DNA of 64,000 bases, taken from assembly GCA_002402045.2 (NCBI GenBank), contig NVUX02000074.1, positions 124,001-188,000 of the forward strand, given 5' to 3'. Position 1 is the stretch's first letter; the number at the start of each line of letters is the position of its first letter. The DNA comes from Paracoccaceae bacterium (GTDB lineage: Bacteria; Pseudomonadota; Alphaproteobacteria; Rhodobacterales; Rhodobacteraceae). The translations under genes and the position numbers were made by a program. Positions 27,376 to 36,330 of this stretch are shown in pieces. The notes under the pieces were generated by a model that saw nothing but the letters and a program-made list of their open reading frames with translations, searched no databases and was not told the DNA's origin.

Positions 27376-28560
27376 ATGCCAAACACACAAAAACAAGGGC
27401 CGCTGACAGGGGTTAAAGTGCTGGATATGTCTCGCATATTGGCGGGGCCAAGCAGCACGCAATTGTTGGGCGATTATGGCGCTGATGTGGTTAAAATTGA
27501 GCGGCCCGGCGTGGGAGATGACACCCGCAAATGGGGCCCTCCCTATGTGAAAGATGCTGAGGGTAATGAGACCAGCGAGAGCGCGTATTACTTGGCGGCG
27601 AACCGCAACAAGCGCTCGGTGGCGGTGGATATTGCGACGCCTGAGGGGGCGGCGCTGATTAAGGAGTTGGCCGCCAAGGCGGATGTGTTGGTGGAGAATT
27701 ATAAGTTCGGCGGGTTGAAGAAATATGGGCTGGATTATGACGAGATCCGCAAAATAAACCCCAGTATTATCTATTGCTCTATTACCGGTTTTGGCCAAAC
27801 GGGGCCAAATGCAGCGCTGCCGGGATATGACCTGATGGCGCAGGGGTATGGCGGCATTATGAGCCTCACGGGCGAACCTGATGGCACACCGATGAAGGTG
27901 GGCGTGGGCATCGCTGATGTGATGTGCGGCATGTATGCGGCCACTGCCGTTTTGGCGGCCCTGCGGCACAGAGACCAAACCGGCGAGGGCCAGCAGATTG
28001 ATGTGGCCTTGGTGGATAGCCAGATCGCGTGGCTGATTAATGAAGGCACCAATTATTTGCAATCGGGCGAGCTTCCCAAGCGGCGGGGCAATGGCCACCC
28101 CAATATTGTGCCCTATCAGGTGTTTGAAGCCAAAGATGGCCATGTGATTGTGGCGGTGGGCAATGACAGCCAGTTTGGCCGGTTTTGCGAAATTTTGGGC
28201 GTGCCAGAAATGGCCAAGGATGCTTCCTTTGCGACCAATATCAATCGGATTAAAAACCGCGAGGTGCTGCTGCCTAAGCTGGAAGCGCTGTTCGCAACGC
28301 GCAGCAAAGATGAAATGCTGGCGGCGATGAAGGCAAATAATGTGCCGTGCGGTGAGGTGAATAACCTTGCCGAAGTGTTTGCCAGCCCACAAGTGGCGGC
28401 GCGAGAAATGGTAGTGGAAATGGACCATCCGCATAGCCCCGTAAAGCTGATCGCCAATCCGGTGAAGTTTTCGAAAACGCCGGTAACCTATAGAAAAGCG
28501 CCGCCTTTGTGTGGGGCAGATACAGATGAAGTGATGAAAGACTGGCTCGGGAAAGGCTAA
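27376..28560 (+). CDS. Class III (CaiB/BaiF) CoA-transferase
   Basis: Transfers CoA between an acyl-CoA donor and a carboxylic acid through an aspartyl-anhydride route. The family's first domain starts LTGVKVLDMSRILAGPSSTQLLGDYGADVVKIE, and the catalytic Asp is seen in VGVGIADVMCGMYAA. About 394 residues, usual length. Starts at 27349, 27364 and 27376 are possible; 27376 has GGAATC with suitable spacing. The acyl-CoA-dehydrogenase-like gene follows after three bases. The likely job is activation of the island's substrate to a CoA thioester. By analogy with the LysR-CoA-transferase-desulfinase clusters of 3-sulfinopropionate degraders, a succinyl-CoA:sulfinated-acid transferase is a candidate, as inference only. 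Confidence 0.9.
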   Translation: MPNTQKQGPLTGVKVLDMSRILAGPSSTQLLGDYGADVVKIERPGVGDDTRKWGPPYVKDAEGNETSESAYYLAANRNKRSVAVDIATPEGAALIKELAAKADVLVENYKFGGLKKYGLDYDEIRKINPSIIYCSITGFGQTGPNAALPGYDLMAQGYGGIMSLTGEPDGTPMKVGVGIADVMCGMYAATAVLAALRHRDQTGEGQQIDVALVDSQIAWLINEGTNYLQSGELPKRRGNGHPNIVPYQVFEAKDGHVIVAVGNDSQFGRFCEILGVPEMAKDASFATNINRIKNREVLLPKLEALFATRSKDEMLAAMKANNVPCGEVNNLAEVFASPQVAAREMVVEMDHPHSPVKLIANPVKFSKTPVTYRKAPPLCGADTDEVMKDWLGKG

Positions 28561-28563
28561 TGG

Positions 28564-29751
28564 ATGTTTTTGAGTGAAGACCAAAGGGCGATACAGGCCG
28601 CGGCGCTAAAACTGGCTACCAGCGTAATTGCGCCGCGGGCGGCAGAGGTGGACCGGACGGAGGCCTATCCGTGGGATAACGTGAAAGCGCTTGCAGAGGC
28701 TGGCTTTATGGGAATGACGATTCCCAAGGCGCATGGCGGGCTCGGGCTGAGCTATTTTGATGTGGTCTTGGTGGTGGAGGCGATTGCGCGGGTGTGCGGC
28801 GTGACGGCGCGCATAGTTGTTGAGGGCAATATGGGGGCTATTGGCGCGATTTGCGCTTATGGCACAGAGGCACAGATTTCGCGCGTGGCCCCGCTGATTT
28901 TGGCCGGTGACAAACCCGCGATTTGCATTACCGAGCCAGAGAGTGGCTCGGCGGCAACCAGCATGACAACGACAGCGGTGAAAACAGGTGATAAGTATGT
29001 GATCAACGGGCTTAAGCATTGGATTACGGGGGGCGGGGTTTCAAAAACCCACCTGATTTTTGCTCAGGTTGAGGAAAATGGAGAGCGGCTGGGCATTGGC
29101 GGGTTTATCGCGGTGCGCGGCGAGGATGAGGGCCTGATAATTGGCGCGCGCGAGCCCGCCATGGGGCTGCGCGGCATTCCCGAAACCGAGGTGATTTTTG
29201 AGGATCTGGTGGTGGATGCCAGCATGGCGCTTATCCCACCCGGCGGTGTGAAACGCGGCTTTGCGGGCCTGATGAACGCCTATAATGGCCAGCGCGTGGG
29301 GGCTGGCACAGTGGCGCTGGGCATTGCGCAGGGGGCTTATGAGCAGGCGCTTTCCTTTGTGAAAACCCGCGAGCAATTCGGGCGGCCAATTGCCGAGTTT
29401 CAAGGACTGCAATGGATGCTGGCCGATATGAACGTGGCGCTGGAAAGCGCGCGGGCGATGATTTGGCGGGCGGCGCACAGTGCAGAGCATACGGCCAGCG
29501 GCTTTCCTGATCCGCTGATGGCGGCACAGGCCAAGCTGATCGCCTCGGAAAACGCCGTGAAAGTTACCAATGATGCGCTGCAAATGCACGGCGCGGCGGG
29601 GTATTCGCGCAACCTACCGCTGGAGCGGATGGTGCGGGATGCGCGGATGTTTACCATCGGGGGCGGCACAGCCCAGATGTTGAAAAACCTCGTGGCCAGC
29701 AAAGTGCTGGAGATGAAATTACCGCAAACACGCGGCGGATATCTGAAATGA
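28564..29751 (+). CDS. Acyl-CoA dehydrogenase-fold protein without canonical catalytic Glu (desulfinase-like candidate)
   Basis: A flavoprotein of the acyl-CoA dehydrogenase superfamily, 395 residues, with the FAD/substrate segments ICITEPESGSAATSM and HWITGGGVS and C-terminal GAAGYSRNLPLERMVRDARM. The usual catalytic Glu in the GYxxExPxER motif is Asn here (GYSRNLPLER). The alternative isovaleryl-CoA-dehydrogenase position is Gln (NAYNGQRVG, Gln243). Arg83 sits in VTARIVVEGN. I recall Arg84 and Gln246 as hallmark residues of 3-sulfinopropionyl-CoA desulfinase from Advenella mimigardefordensis, an enzyme that releases sulfite instead of dehydrogenating. Context (LysR, class III CoA-transferase) fits. 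An ordinary dehydrogenase is the alternative; the fold is certain, the reaction is not. Confidence 0.85.
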   Translation: MFLSEDQRAIQAAALKLATSVIAPRAAEVDRTEAYPWDNVKALAEAGFMGMTIPKAHGGLGLSYFDVVLVVEAIARVCGVTARIVVEGNMGAIGAICAYGTEAQISRVAPLILAGDKPAICITEPESGSAATSMTTTAVKTGDKYVINGLKHWITGGGVSKTHLIFAQVEENGERLGIGGFIAVRGEDEGLIIGAREPAMGLRGIPETEVIFEDLVVDASMALIPPGGVKRGFAGLMNAYNGQRVGAGTVALGIAQGAYEQALSFVKTREQFGRPIAEFQGLQWMLADMNVALESARAMIWRAAHSAEHTASGFPDPLMAAQAKLIASENAVKVTNDALQMHGAAGYSRNLPLERMVRDARMFTIGGGTAQMLKNLVASKVLEMKLPQTRGGYLK

Positions 29752-31343
29752 CAACGGCAGCGCAGATAATTGCGGCCAAGCTGCACGAGGCGGGTTGCCG
29801 CCATGCTTTTGGCATGCCGGGCGGCGAGGTTTTGCTGCTGATGCAGGCGATGCATGAGGCTGGCATTGAGTTCACCCTTTGCAAGCACGAGAATAATGCT
29901 GGCTATTTGGCTGAGGGCAGTTACCACGCCACCGGTGTGCCGGGCATTTTGCTCACGACTATCGGGCCGGGGCTGGCAAATGGGCTGAATTCGGTGGCGA
30001 ATGCCTATCAGGAGCAGGTGCCGCTGATCGTGCTTTCGGGCTGTATTGGCCGCGGCGAGGCCGAGAGTTTTACCCATCAAGTGATTGACCAAAGCGCGCT
30101 TATGGCCCCGATCACTAAGGCGCAATTTCAGGTGGCGAAAGGCTCGGCGCAGCAGGTTATTGAGAAGGCGCTGATGATCGCGCGGGCAGACCCGCCGGGG
30201 CCGGTGCATGTGGATGTGCCACATGATATTGCGGGGAGTGAGGTGGCGGTGATCGCGCGGGCGCTGCTGGCGCCATTGCCGGCGGCGTGGCCTGAGGGGG
30301 CTTCGCTTGAGGCCGCGCGGAAAATGCTCTCGAGCGCTAAAAATCCGATAATTCTGGCGGGGCTGGGGGCGGTGCACCATGGTGCAGGCGCTGACATTCT
30401 TGCGGTGGCCGAGGCTGGCGAGATTCCGGTTTTGACCACCTATAAGGCCAAGGGACTTATTGACGAAAATCATCCGCTGTGCCTTGGTGGGCATGGGCTT
30501 TCGCCGCTGTCTGATACGGTTGTGCTGCCGCTATTGCGGGCGTCTGACTGCATAATACTGGCGGGCTATGACCCGATTGAAATGCGAAATGGCTGGATTG
30601 AGCCGTGGGACGCGGGCAAGGCTATCGAGATTTTGCACGCTGATATTCAGCACGGGATGCACGGCGCGGCGGTGCGCTTTGTGGGGGATGTTAGCTTGGG
30701 TGTGGCGGCTTTGCTGCCAGCTGTGACCACAAAATCTGGCGGCGCGCCGAAAGTACGGGCCAAATTGGCAGAGATGTTTGCCCCGCGTGAAAATTGGGGG
30801 CCGCATCAGGTGTTTGATACGGTGCTGGCGGCTTTGCCCGAGGGTGGTATTGCCACGGCTGATAGTGGGGCGCACCGGATATTGCTCAGCCAGATGTGGC
30901 GCTGCAAAACTCCGCAAACCCTGCTGCAATCTACCTGTTTTTGCACCATGGGCATCGCGCTGCCGCTGGCCATGGGCTATGCCAAGGCTGCTGGGCCTGA
31001 CGGGCCAAAGGTGGTGGCATTTGTTGGGGATGCGGGCTTTGAAATGGTCATTGGGGAGCTAGCAACAGCGCGCGACATGGGCATTAACCTCACCGTAGTC
31101 GTACTGGTCGATGAGGCGCTAAGTTTAATAGACCTCAAGCAATCACGATCAAACCTGCCACAATTGGGGGTTAACTTTGGCGCAACTAACATTGTTGCGG
31201 TTGCGAAGGCTTATGGCGGCCATTCTGAGTGGGTAAATGATAAGAAAGAGTTGATTGGTGCGACAAATCGTGCGTTTAATAACGAAGGGTTTACCGTGCT
31301 CGCTTGCAAGATTGAGAAATCTGAATATGCAGGCGCGTTTTAA
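29748..31343 (+). CDS. Thiamine-diphosphate-dependent enzyme, acetolactate-synthase-like (TRAP island 1)
   Basis: A ThDP enzyme of the acetolactate synthase/2-oxo-acid decarboxylase group, 531 residues. The pyrimidine-binding domain comes first, with the cofactor-activating Glu in CKHENNAGYLAEGS. A central domain follows, and then the pyrophosphate-binding domain with GDAGFEM and, about 25 residues on, VLVDEALSLIDLKQ. In the last motif Asp replaces the usual first Asn. Its start codon overlaps the acyl-CoA-dehydrogenase-like gene by four bases (ATGA), so it is translated from the same message. The enzyme would decarboxylate or carboligate a 2-oxo acid. Genuine acetolactate synthase is unlikely in this context, as no small subunit is nearby. 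Confidence 0.88.
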   Translation: MTTAAQIIAAKLHEAGCRHAFGMPGGEVLLLMQAMHEAGIEFTLCKHENNAGYLAEGSYHATGVPGILLTTIGPGLANGLNSVANAYQEQVPLIVLSGCIGRGEAESFTHQVIDQSALMAPITKAQFQVAKGSAQQVIEKALMIARADPPGPVHVDVPHDIAGSEVAVIARALLAPLPAAWPEGASLEAARKMLSSAKNPIILAGLGAVHHGAGADILAVAEAGEIPVLTTYKAKGLIDENHPLCLGGHGLSPLSDTVVLPLLRASDCIILAGYDPIEMRNGWIEPWDAGKAIEILHADIQHGMHGAAVRFVGDVSLGVAALLPAVTTKSGGAPKVRAKLAEMFAPRENWGPHQVFDTVLAALPEGGIATADSGAHRILLSQMWRCKTPQTLLQSTCFCTMGIALPLAMGYAKAAGPDGPKVVAFVGDAGFEMVIGELATARDMGINLTVVVLVDEALSLIDLKQSRSNLPQLGVNFGATNIVAVAKAYGGHSEWVNDKKELIGATNRAFNNEGFTVLACKIEKSEYAGAF

Positions 31344-31443
31344 GCCCAAGAGCTTTGGGGCGGGTGTTAAGCCATCGCATGTGCTCCAATGTCGGAATTC
31401 CGGCCCCATTTAGATGGCATATAAAACTATCCCGGAGGATAAC

Positions 31444-32412
31444 ATGAATTTCAAATCATTAGCGATTGCGATGACCGTAGCCGGCACCCTGACTGGTGCG
31501 GCTTCAGCTCAAGAGCAAAGCTTTATTTCGATCGGCACCGGCGGCGTAACCGGCGTTTATTACCCAGCTGGCGGCGCGATCTGCCGTTTGGTTAACAAAA
31601 ATCGCCACGAAACCGGCATTCGCTGCTCGGTTGAGTCCACTGGCGGCTCTATTTACAACATCAACACGCTGCGCGCTGGCGAGCTTGAGTTTGGCGTTGC
31701 GCAATCTGATTGGCAGTTCCACGCTTATAACGGCACGTCTAAATTCGAAGACCAAGGCCCGTTTGAAGACCTGCGCGCCGTGTTCTCGCTACACCCTGAG
31801 CCGGTAACCATTTTGGCCCGTCGCGATAGCGGCATTGCAAACATCACCGACATTCCGGGCAAGCGCTTCAACATCGGCAATGCTGGCTCCGGCACGCAAG
31901 GCACATGGGAAGTGATTGAGGGCATCATGGGCTGGGAACGCTCAGACCTCGCGTTGGCTTCTGAAATGAAATCAGCCGAGACTGCTGGCGCACTTTGCGA
32001 CAACAAAATCGACGGTTACTTCTGGCTGGTTGGCCACCCTTCAGGCCTGACGCAAGAAACCATTGCTTCATGTGATGCGGTCATCGTACCTGCGGTTTCT
32101 CCTGAAATCACTGCACTGGTTGAGAGCACGCCTTACTACCGTATCGCGTCTATTCCGGGCGGCATGTATCCGGGCAACCCTGATGACATCCAGACCTTTG
32201 GTGTGGGCGCAACGGTTGTAACTTCGGCAAGCGTTTCTGACGAAGCTGTTTACCAAGTGGCTATGGCCGTGCTTGGCAACCTTGATGATTTCCGCAAGCT
32301 GCACCCTGCATTTGCAAATCTGGTAGCTGAAGAAATGATTTCGGACAGCCTTTCGGCACCTCTGCACCCTGGTGCAATTCGTGCCTACCAAGAACTAGGC
32401 TTGATGGATTAA
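31444..32412 (+). CDS. TAXI-family TRAP transporter substrate-binding protein
   Basis: Periplasmic binding protein of a TRAP transporter, TAXI subclass. Signal peptide 1-22 ends ASAQE. The mature protein opens SFISIGTGGVTGVYYPAGGAICR, the typical TAXI beginning, followed by CSVESTGGSIYNINTLRAGELEFGVAQSD. The ORF track starts at 31414; GGAGG lies six bases before the ATG at 31444. The permease gene follows after 94 bases containing a hairpin, usual for making more binding protein than permease. The ligand is unknown; TAXI proteins characterised so far bind organic acids and amino acids such as glutamate. Confidence 0.95.
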   Translation: MNFKSLAIAMTVAGTLTGAASAQEQSFISIGTGGVTGVYYPAGGAICRLVNKNRHETGIRCSVESTGGSIYNINTLRAGELEFGVAQSDWQFHAYNGTSKFEDQGPFEDLRAVFSLHPEPVTILARRDSGIANITDIPGKRFNIGNAGSGTQGTWEVIEGIMGWERSDLALASEMKSAETAGALCDNKIDGYFWLVGHPSGLTQETIASCDAVIVPAVSPEITALVESTPYYRIASIPGGMYPGNPDDIQTFGVGATVVTSASVSDEAVYQVAMAVLGNLDDFRKLHPAFANLVAEEMISDSLSAPLHPGAIRAYQELGLMD

Positions 32413-32430
32413 TCCACGCTTAACACTATC

Positions 32431-32454
32431 GGTGGGGGCTTTGCGGCCCCCACC
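32431..32454 (+). terminator. GC-rich hairpin between TAXI binding protein and TRAP permease
   Basis: GGTGGGGGC pairs with GCCCCCACC (9 bp, 6-base loop) 19 bases after the binding-protein stop. No T-tract follows, so a partial terminator or an mRNA-protecting hairpin is likelier than a full stop, because the permease gene downstream needs the same promoter. Confidence 0.55.
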
Positions 32455-32506
32455 AACCCAAAGAAAATAAGGGCTTAAGCCCAGTTTCACAGCAAGGGAA
32501 AAACTG

Positions 32507-35128
32507 ATGAGTGATCAAACCAACGCAGAGTCTGCGCCCAAGGTAGATGTGGCGTCTTTTGCCGATCTTGATGTAGGCGCGCGTAATCCCGATAATTGGC
32601 AAGGTAAAATGCTGGCTGGTATCGCGCTGGCTTGGGCGGTTTTCCAAATATACACCGCCTCGATCCTGCCGTTTTACCTAAGTGAAATGACTGGCATCCG
32701 GCAGTTTGTGATCAACTCTGATAAAGAGCGCGCCATCCACTTGGCGTTTGCGCTGTTTCTGGCCTGTACGGCCTTCCCGCTGTTCAAGAAATCTCCGCGC
32801 AACCGAATCCCTTGGTATGATTGGCTCCTCGGCTTTGCCGGTGTTGCCGTGACGATGTATCTGGTGTTTAACCAGTCGGCCATTTCGCTGCGCTCTGGCC
32901 TGCCAACCACAATGGACCTTATTGTATCCGCCACCGGGCTAGTTATCGTTTTGGTCGCCACCTACCGCGCCCTCGGCCTGCCGATGGTTATTGTGGCCAC
33001 GTTTTTCCTTATCTACGTATTTTTCGGAGACCAGCAATTCATACCGGATGCTATCCAATGGAAAGGCGCCAGCTTTAATAAAGCGATGTGGCACTTCTGG
33101 ATGCAAACCGAAGGGGTGTTTGGGCAAGCGCTCGGGGTTTCGGCCTCTATGGTGTTCCTGTTTGTGCTTTTCGGCTCTTTGCTGGAAAAAGCTGGGGCGG
33201 GCAATTACTTTATTCAGGTTGCATTTGCGCTTATGGGTCACCTTAAGGGCGGGCCAGCTAAGGCGGCTGTTGTGGCCTCTGCCGCAACCGGTCTTATTTC
33301 CGGCTCTTCCATTGCCAACACGGTTACTACCGGTACATTCACCATTCCGCTGATGAAGCGGGTGGGCTTTTCGGCTGAAAAAGCTGGCGCGATTGAGGTG
33401 GCATCGTCTACCAACGGCCAGCTTACGCCCCCTGTTATGGGGGCGGCCGCATTCCTGATGATCGAGTATGTGGGCATTCCCTATATGGATGTGATCAGAC
33501 ACGCCTTCCTTCCGGCGATTATCAGCTATATTGCGCTGATCTATATTGTGCACCTTGAGGCCTGTAAAATGGGCCTAGAGGGCCTGCCGCGCCCCGGCGC
33601 ACCTAAAACCCGTTCGCAACGTTTAATGGGCTATGCCTTTGGTTTCCTTGTGTTCACGGCGCTGTCGATGGGCATTTATTATGGCCTTGGCTGGCTGAAG
33701 CCGATGTTTGGCGATTACACCATGTATGGCATGATGGTGGTCTTTTTGATCGCCTATCTGGTGCTGATCTATTGGGCCTCGAAATACCCTGATCTGGTGA
33801 TTGATGATCCGGATTCACCGTTGGTAAAACTGCCTGAAATTGGCCCTGTGGCCAAGACCGGCTATTACTATGCGCTGCCAGTTGTGGTGCTTATTTGGTG
33901 CCTGATGATAGAGCGGTTTTCGCCGGGGCTTTCCGCCTTTTGGGCCACAATCGCGATGCTGTTCGTTTCCCTTACGCAGCACGCGCTCAAAGCGATGTTT
34001 CGTGGCGGTAAAGACTTTATGGCCGGTATCGCCATTGGGTGGGGCCAGCTTATTGACGGCATGATCGCGGGGTCGCGCAACATGATCGGCATTGCGGTGG
34101 CCACCGGTACGGCGGGTATTATCGTTGGCACGGTTGGCCTAACGGGTGCGCACCTGATTATCGGTGAGTTCATCGAGTATATCTCGGGCGGGTCGCTGAT
34201 TCTCATGCTGATTTATGTGGCGATCTTCTCGCTGGTGCTCGGCATGGGGCTGCCAACTACAGCAACCTATATCGTGATCGTATCGCTCATGGCGCCGGTG
34301 ATTATTACTGTTGGTGCGCAATCGGGCCTAATTGTGCCACTGATCGCGGTGCACATGTTTGTGTTTTACTTCGGGATTTTGGCGGATGATACCCCGCCTG
34401 TGGGGCTTGCGGCCTTTGCCGCGGCGGCCATTTCTGGCGGAGACCCGATCAAAACCGGCCTCATCGGCTTTAGTTATGATATACGGACGGCAATCCTGCC
34501 ATTCCTGTTCATCTTTAACACCGAGCTGTTGTTGATAGACGTAACCCCCGCCAAAGCGGTGTTTGTGTTTCTTGTGGCGGTCGTTGCCATGATGCTGTTT
34601 GCGGCGGCCACTCAAAACTGGTGGCTCACCAAGAGCCGAATGTGGGAAAATTTCGCACTACTACTAATTGCGTTCACGCTGTTTAACCCCGGTTATTGGT
34701 TGGATAGGGTGGAAGCGCCTTACGTGGAAACAAACCCTGCGCAAATTGCGCAACTGGCCACAGAGGCGGATGATGACGGTGTGCTGCGCATTGTGGTGCA
34801 GGGGGAAAACTTCCGAACCGGAAAAATAACCACCACAACGGTGGAGCTGCCTTTGGGCGCCAAAGATTTTGGCGATGGCACCGCGCGGCTAAATAACTTC
34901 GCGGGTATTGCCTTTGCTGAAAATGATGGCACTTGGATTGTAGACAACATTGTGTTTGGCAAGGTTGCTCAAGACAAGGGTGTTGATCTTGATTGGGAAG
35001 TGCTGAAAGTAGAAGTGCCAGCCGAGCGGATATGGAAAGAAGTATTTTACATTCCGGCGCTATTGTTATTGGCATTCATTTGGTTCCAGCAAAAAGGCCG
35101 GATTCGTAAACAAGAAGAAATGGCCTAG
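32507..35128 (+). CDS. Fused TRAP transporter permease (DctQM, 4TM-12TM type)
   Basis: The membrane component of the TAXI TRAP system, 873 residues. Small (Q) and large (M) subunits are fused in one chain, as is normal for TAXI systems. Many hydrophobic helices fill residues 40-720, with the DctM signatures VVASAATGLISGSSIANTVTTG and LTPPVMGAAAF plus VLGMGLPTTATYIV. The last 180 residues form a soluble C-terminal domain of the DUF3394 kind (RIVVQGENFRTGKITTTTVELP), ending in one more membrane helix. It works with the preceding binding protein and uses an ion gradient. UspA follows after 11 bases. Confidence 0.95.
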   Translation: MSDQTNAESAPKVDVASFADLDVGARNPDNWQGKMLAGIALAWAVFQIYTASILPFYLSEMTGIRQFVINSDKERAIHLAFALFLACTAFPLFKKSPRNRIPWYDWLLGFAGVAVTMYLVFNQSAISLRSGLPTTMDLIVSATGLVIVLVATYRALGLPMVIVATFFLIYVFFGDQQFIPDAIQWKGASFNKAMWHFWMQTEGVFGQALGVSASMVFLFVLFGSLLEKAGAGNYFIQVAFALMGHLKGGPAKAAVVASAATGLISGSSIANTVTTGTFTIPLMKRVGFSAEKAGAIEVASSTNGQLTPPVMGAAAFLMIEYVGIPYMDVIRHAFLPAIISYIALIYIVHLEACKMGLEGLPRPGAPKTRSQRLMGYAFGFLVFTALSMGIYYGLGWLKPMFGDYTMYGMMVVFLIAYLVLIYWASKYPDLVIDDPDSPLVKLPEIGPVAKTGYYYALPVVVLIWCLMIERFSPGLSAFWATIAMLFVSLTQHALKAMFRGGKDFMAGIAIGWGQLIDGMIAGSRNMIGIAVATGTAGIIVGTVGLTGAHLIIGEFIEYISGGSLILMLIYVAIFSLVLGMGLPTTATYIVIVSLMAPVIITVGAQSGLIVPLIAVHMFVFYFGILADDTPPVGLAAFAAAAISGGDPIKTGLIGFSYDIRTAILPFLFIFNTELLLIDVTPAKAVFVFLVAVVAMMLFAAATQNWWLTKSRMWENFALLLIAFTLFNPGYWLDRVEAPYVETNPAQIAQLATEADDDGVLRIVVQGENFRTGKITTTTVELPLGAKDFGDGTARLNNFAGIAFAENDGTWIVDNIVFGKVAQDKGVDLDWEVLKVEVPAERIWKEVFYIPALLLLAFIWFQQKGRIRKQEEMA

Positions 35129-35139
35129 GAGGGCAGAGC

Positions 35140-35568
35140 ATGTATAAAAAGATTTTTGTTCCGATTGATGTAAACCAGGAAAGCTCTTGGAGGGGCGCTT
35201 TGCCAACCGCGATTGAGTTTGCCAAAAAGGACGGGGCCAAGCTGTATCTTTTTACCGTGGTGCCAGATTTTGGCATGGCAATGGTGGGCTCGTTTTTCCC
35301 GAAAGACTACGCCGAAAAGGCGATGGTGCATGCCGAGCATGAGCTGAAGGCTGTGGCGCGGAATAATGTGCCAAGCGATATTGATTGCACATGCTATGTG
35401 CGCCACGGCACGATCTATAAGCGGATTATTAAATCCGCTAACGAGCTTGGGGCCGACCTGATTGTGCTGACCTCGCACCGGCCTGAAACCAAAGATTATT
35501 TGCTTGGGCCAAACGCGGCGCGGGTGGTGCGGCATGCCTCGCAATCGGTATTTGTGATCCGCGAGTAA
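35140..35568 (+). CDS. Universal stress protein UspA-family, TRAP-associated
   Basis: A 142-residue UspA-fold protein: KKIFVPIDVNQESS at the start and a C-terminal nucleotide-binding-type loop ending RVVRHASQSVFVIRE. The family's G-2x-G-9x-G(S/T) ATP loop is only partly kept (SHRPETKDYLLGPNAARVV), so ATP binding is uncertain. The gene lies directly behind the TRAP permease. In Halomonas the similarly placed TeaD modulates the ectoine TRAP transporter, so a role as cytosolic regulator of this transporter is plausible. AGGAGGGCAGAGC precedes the ATG. Stops three bases before the BKACE gene. Confidence 0.92.
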   Translation: MYKKIFVPIDVNQESSWRGALPTAIEFAKKDGAKLYLFTVVPDFGMAMVGSFFPKDYAEKAMVHAEHELKAVARNNVPSDIDCTCYVRHGTIYKRIIKSANELGADLIVLTSHRPETKDYLLGPNAARVVRHASQSVFVIRE

Positions 35569-35571
35569 GCT

Positions 35572-36330
35572 ATGAAGCCAATGGTGATCGCTGCGCCAAA
35601 CGGGGCGCGGCGGGGTAAGGCCGACCATGTGAACTTGCCGGTGCGTATTGAAGAAATTGCAGCGGAAGCGGCACTTTGCCAAAAAGCAGGTGCTGCGGTG
35701 CTGCACCTGCATGTGCGCGATACCAACGGCGCGCATAGTCTGGATGCCGGGCTTTATCGCGCGGCGACAATGGCGATAGACGAAGCTGCGCCGGGGATGC
35801 TGGTGCAGATCACCTCCGAGGCGGCTGGGGTTTTTGATTTACCTGCGCAAATTGCCTGCGTTGAGGCCGTGCGGCCCAAGGCCGTAAGCGTTGCGTGGCG
35901 GGAATTTTCGCCCGAGGAAAACGCCGAGGCGCGGCGGTTTTATGCTTGGGCTTTGGGCGAGGGCATTCATGTGCAGCATATTTTGTACTCAATCGAGGAT
36001 ATCGCGAGGTTTAAGGCCTTTGGGCTTAAGGACCAAAGCGTGCTTTTGGTGCTGGGGAAATATGCCGGGGTAGAGGCGCGAACTGATGAGCTTCCCGCGT
36101 ATCTGGATGCGCTTGGCGATGTGCATGACTGGTGTGTGTGTGCTTTTGGCAAGGCTGAACATGCGGTGGTGAGCGCTGCGATTGCCGCCGGTGGCCATGC
36201 GCGGGTTGGCTTTGAAAATAACCTTTGGCGGCGGGATGGCACGCTGGCAGCGGGCACGCACGCGCTGGTGGCGCAGATTGAAAATGATGTTATGAGCGCG
36301 GATGAAGTGCGCGCATACTGGAGAATTTAG
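35572..36330 (+). CDS. Beta-keto acid cleavage enzyme (BKACE, formerly DUF849)
   Basis: A Zn-dependent (beta/alpha)8 enzyme that condenses a beta-keto acid with acetyl-CoA and splits it into acetoacetate and an acyl-CoA. The prototype is 3-keto-5-aminohexanoate cleavage enzyme of lysine fermentation. Metal ligands are visible as HLHVRD (two His) and the C-terminal Glu in RVGFENN. The N-terminal APNGARRGKADH is typical. At 252 residues it is shorter than Kce (about 275) but has all core motifs. It sits head-to-tail with the aminotransferase, whose product could be its beta-keto substrate. The precise substrate class within BKACE cannot be assigned. Confidence 0.9.
   Translation: MKPMVIAAPNGARRGKADHVNLPVRIEEIAAEAALCQKAGAAVLHLHVRDTNGAHSLDAGLYRAATMAIDEAAPGMLVQITSEAAGVFDLPAQIACVEAVRPKAVSVAWREFSPEENAEARRFYAWALGEGIHVQHILYSIEDIARFKAFGLKDQSVLLVLGKYAGVEARTDELPAYLDALGDVHDWCVCAFGKAEHAVVSAAIAAGGHARVGFENNLWRRDGTLAAGTHALVAQIENDVMSADEVRAYWRI

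Noticed and set aside
29748-31343. Assignment of the ThDP enzyme as ilvB or xsc
   Set aside because: No ilvN neighbour and no clear Xsc-type motifs or pta gene; only the cofactor class is supported.
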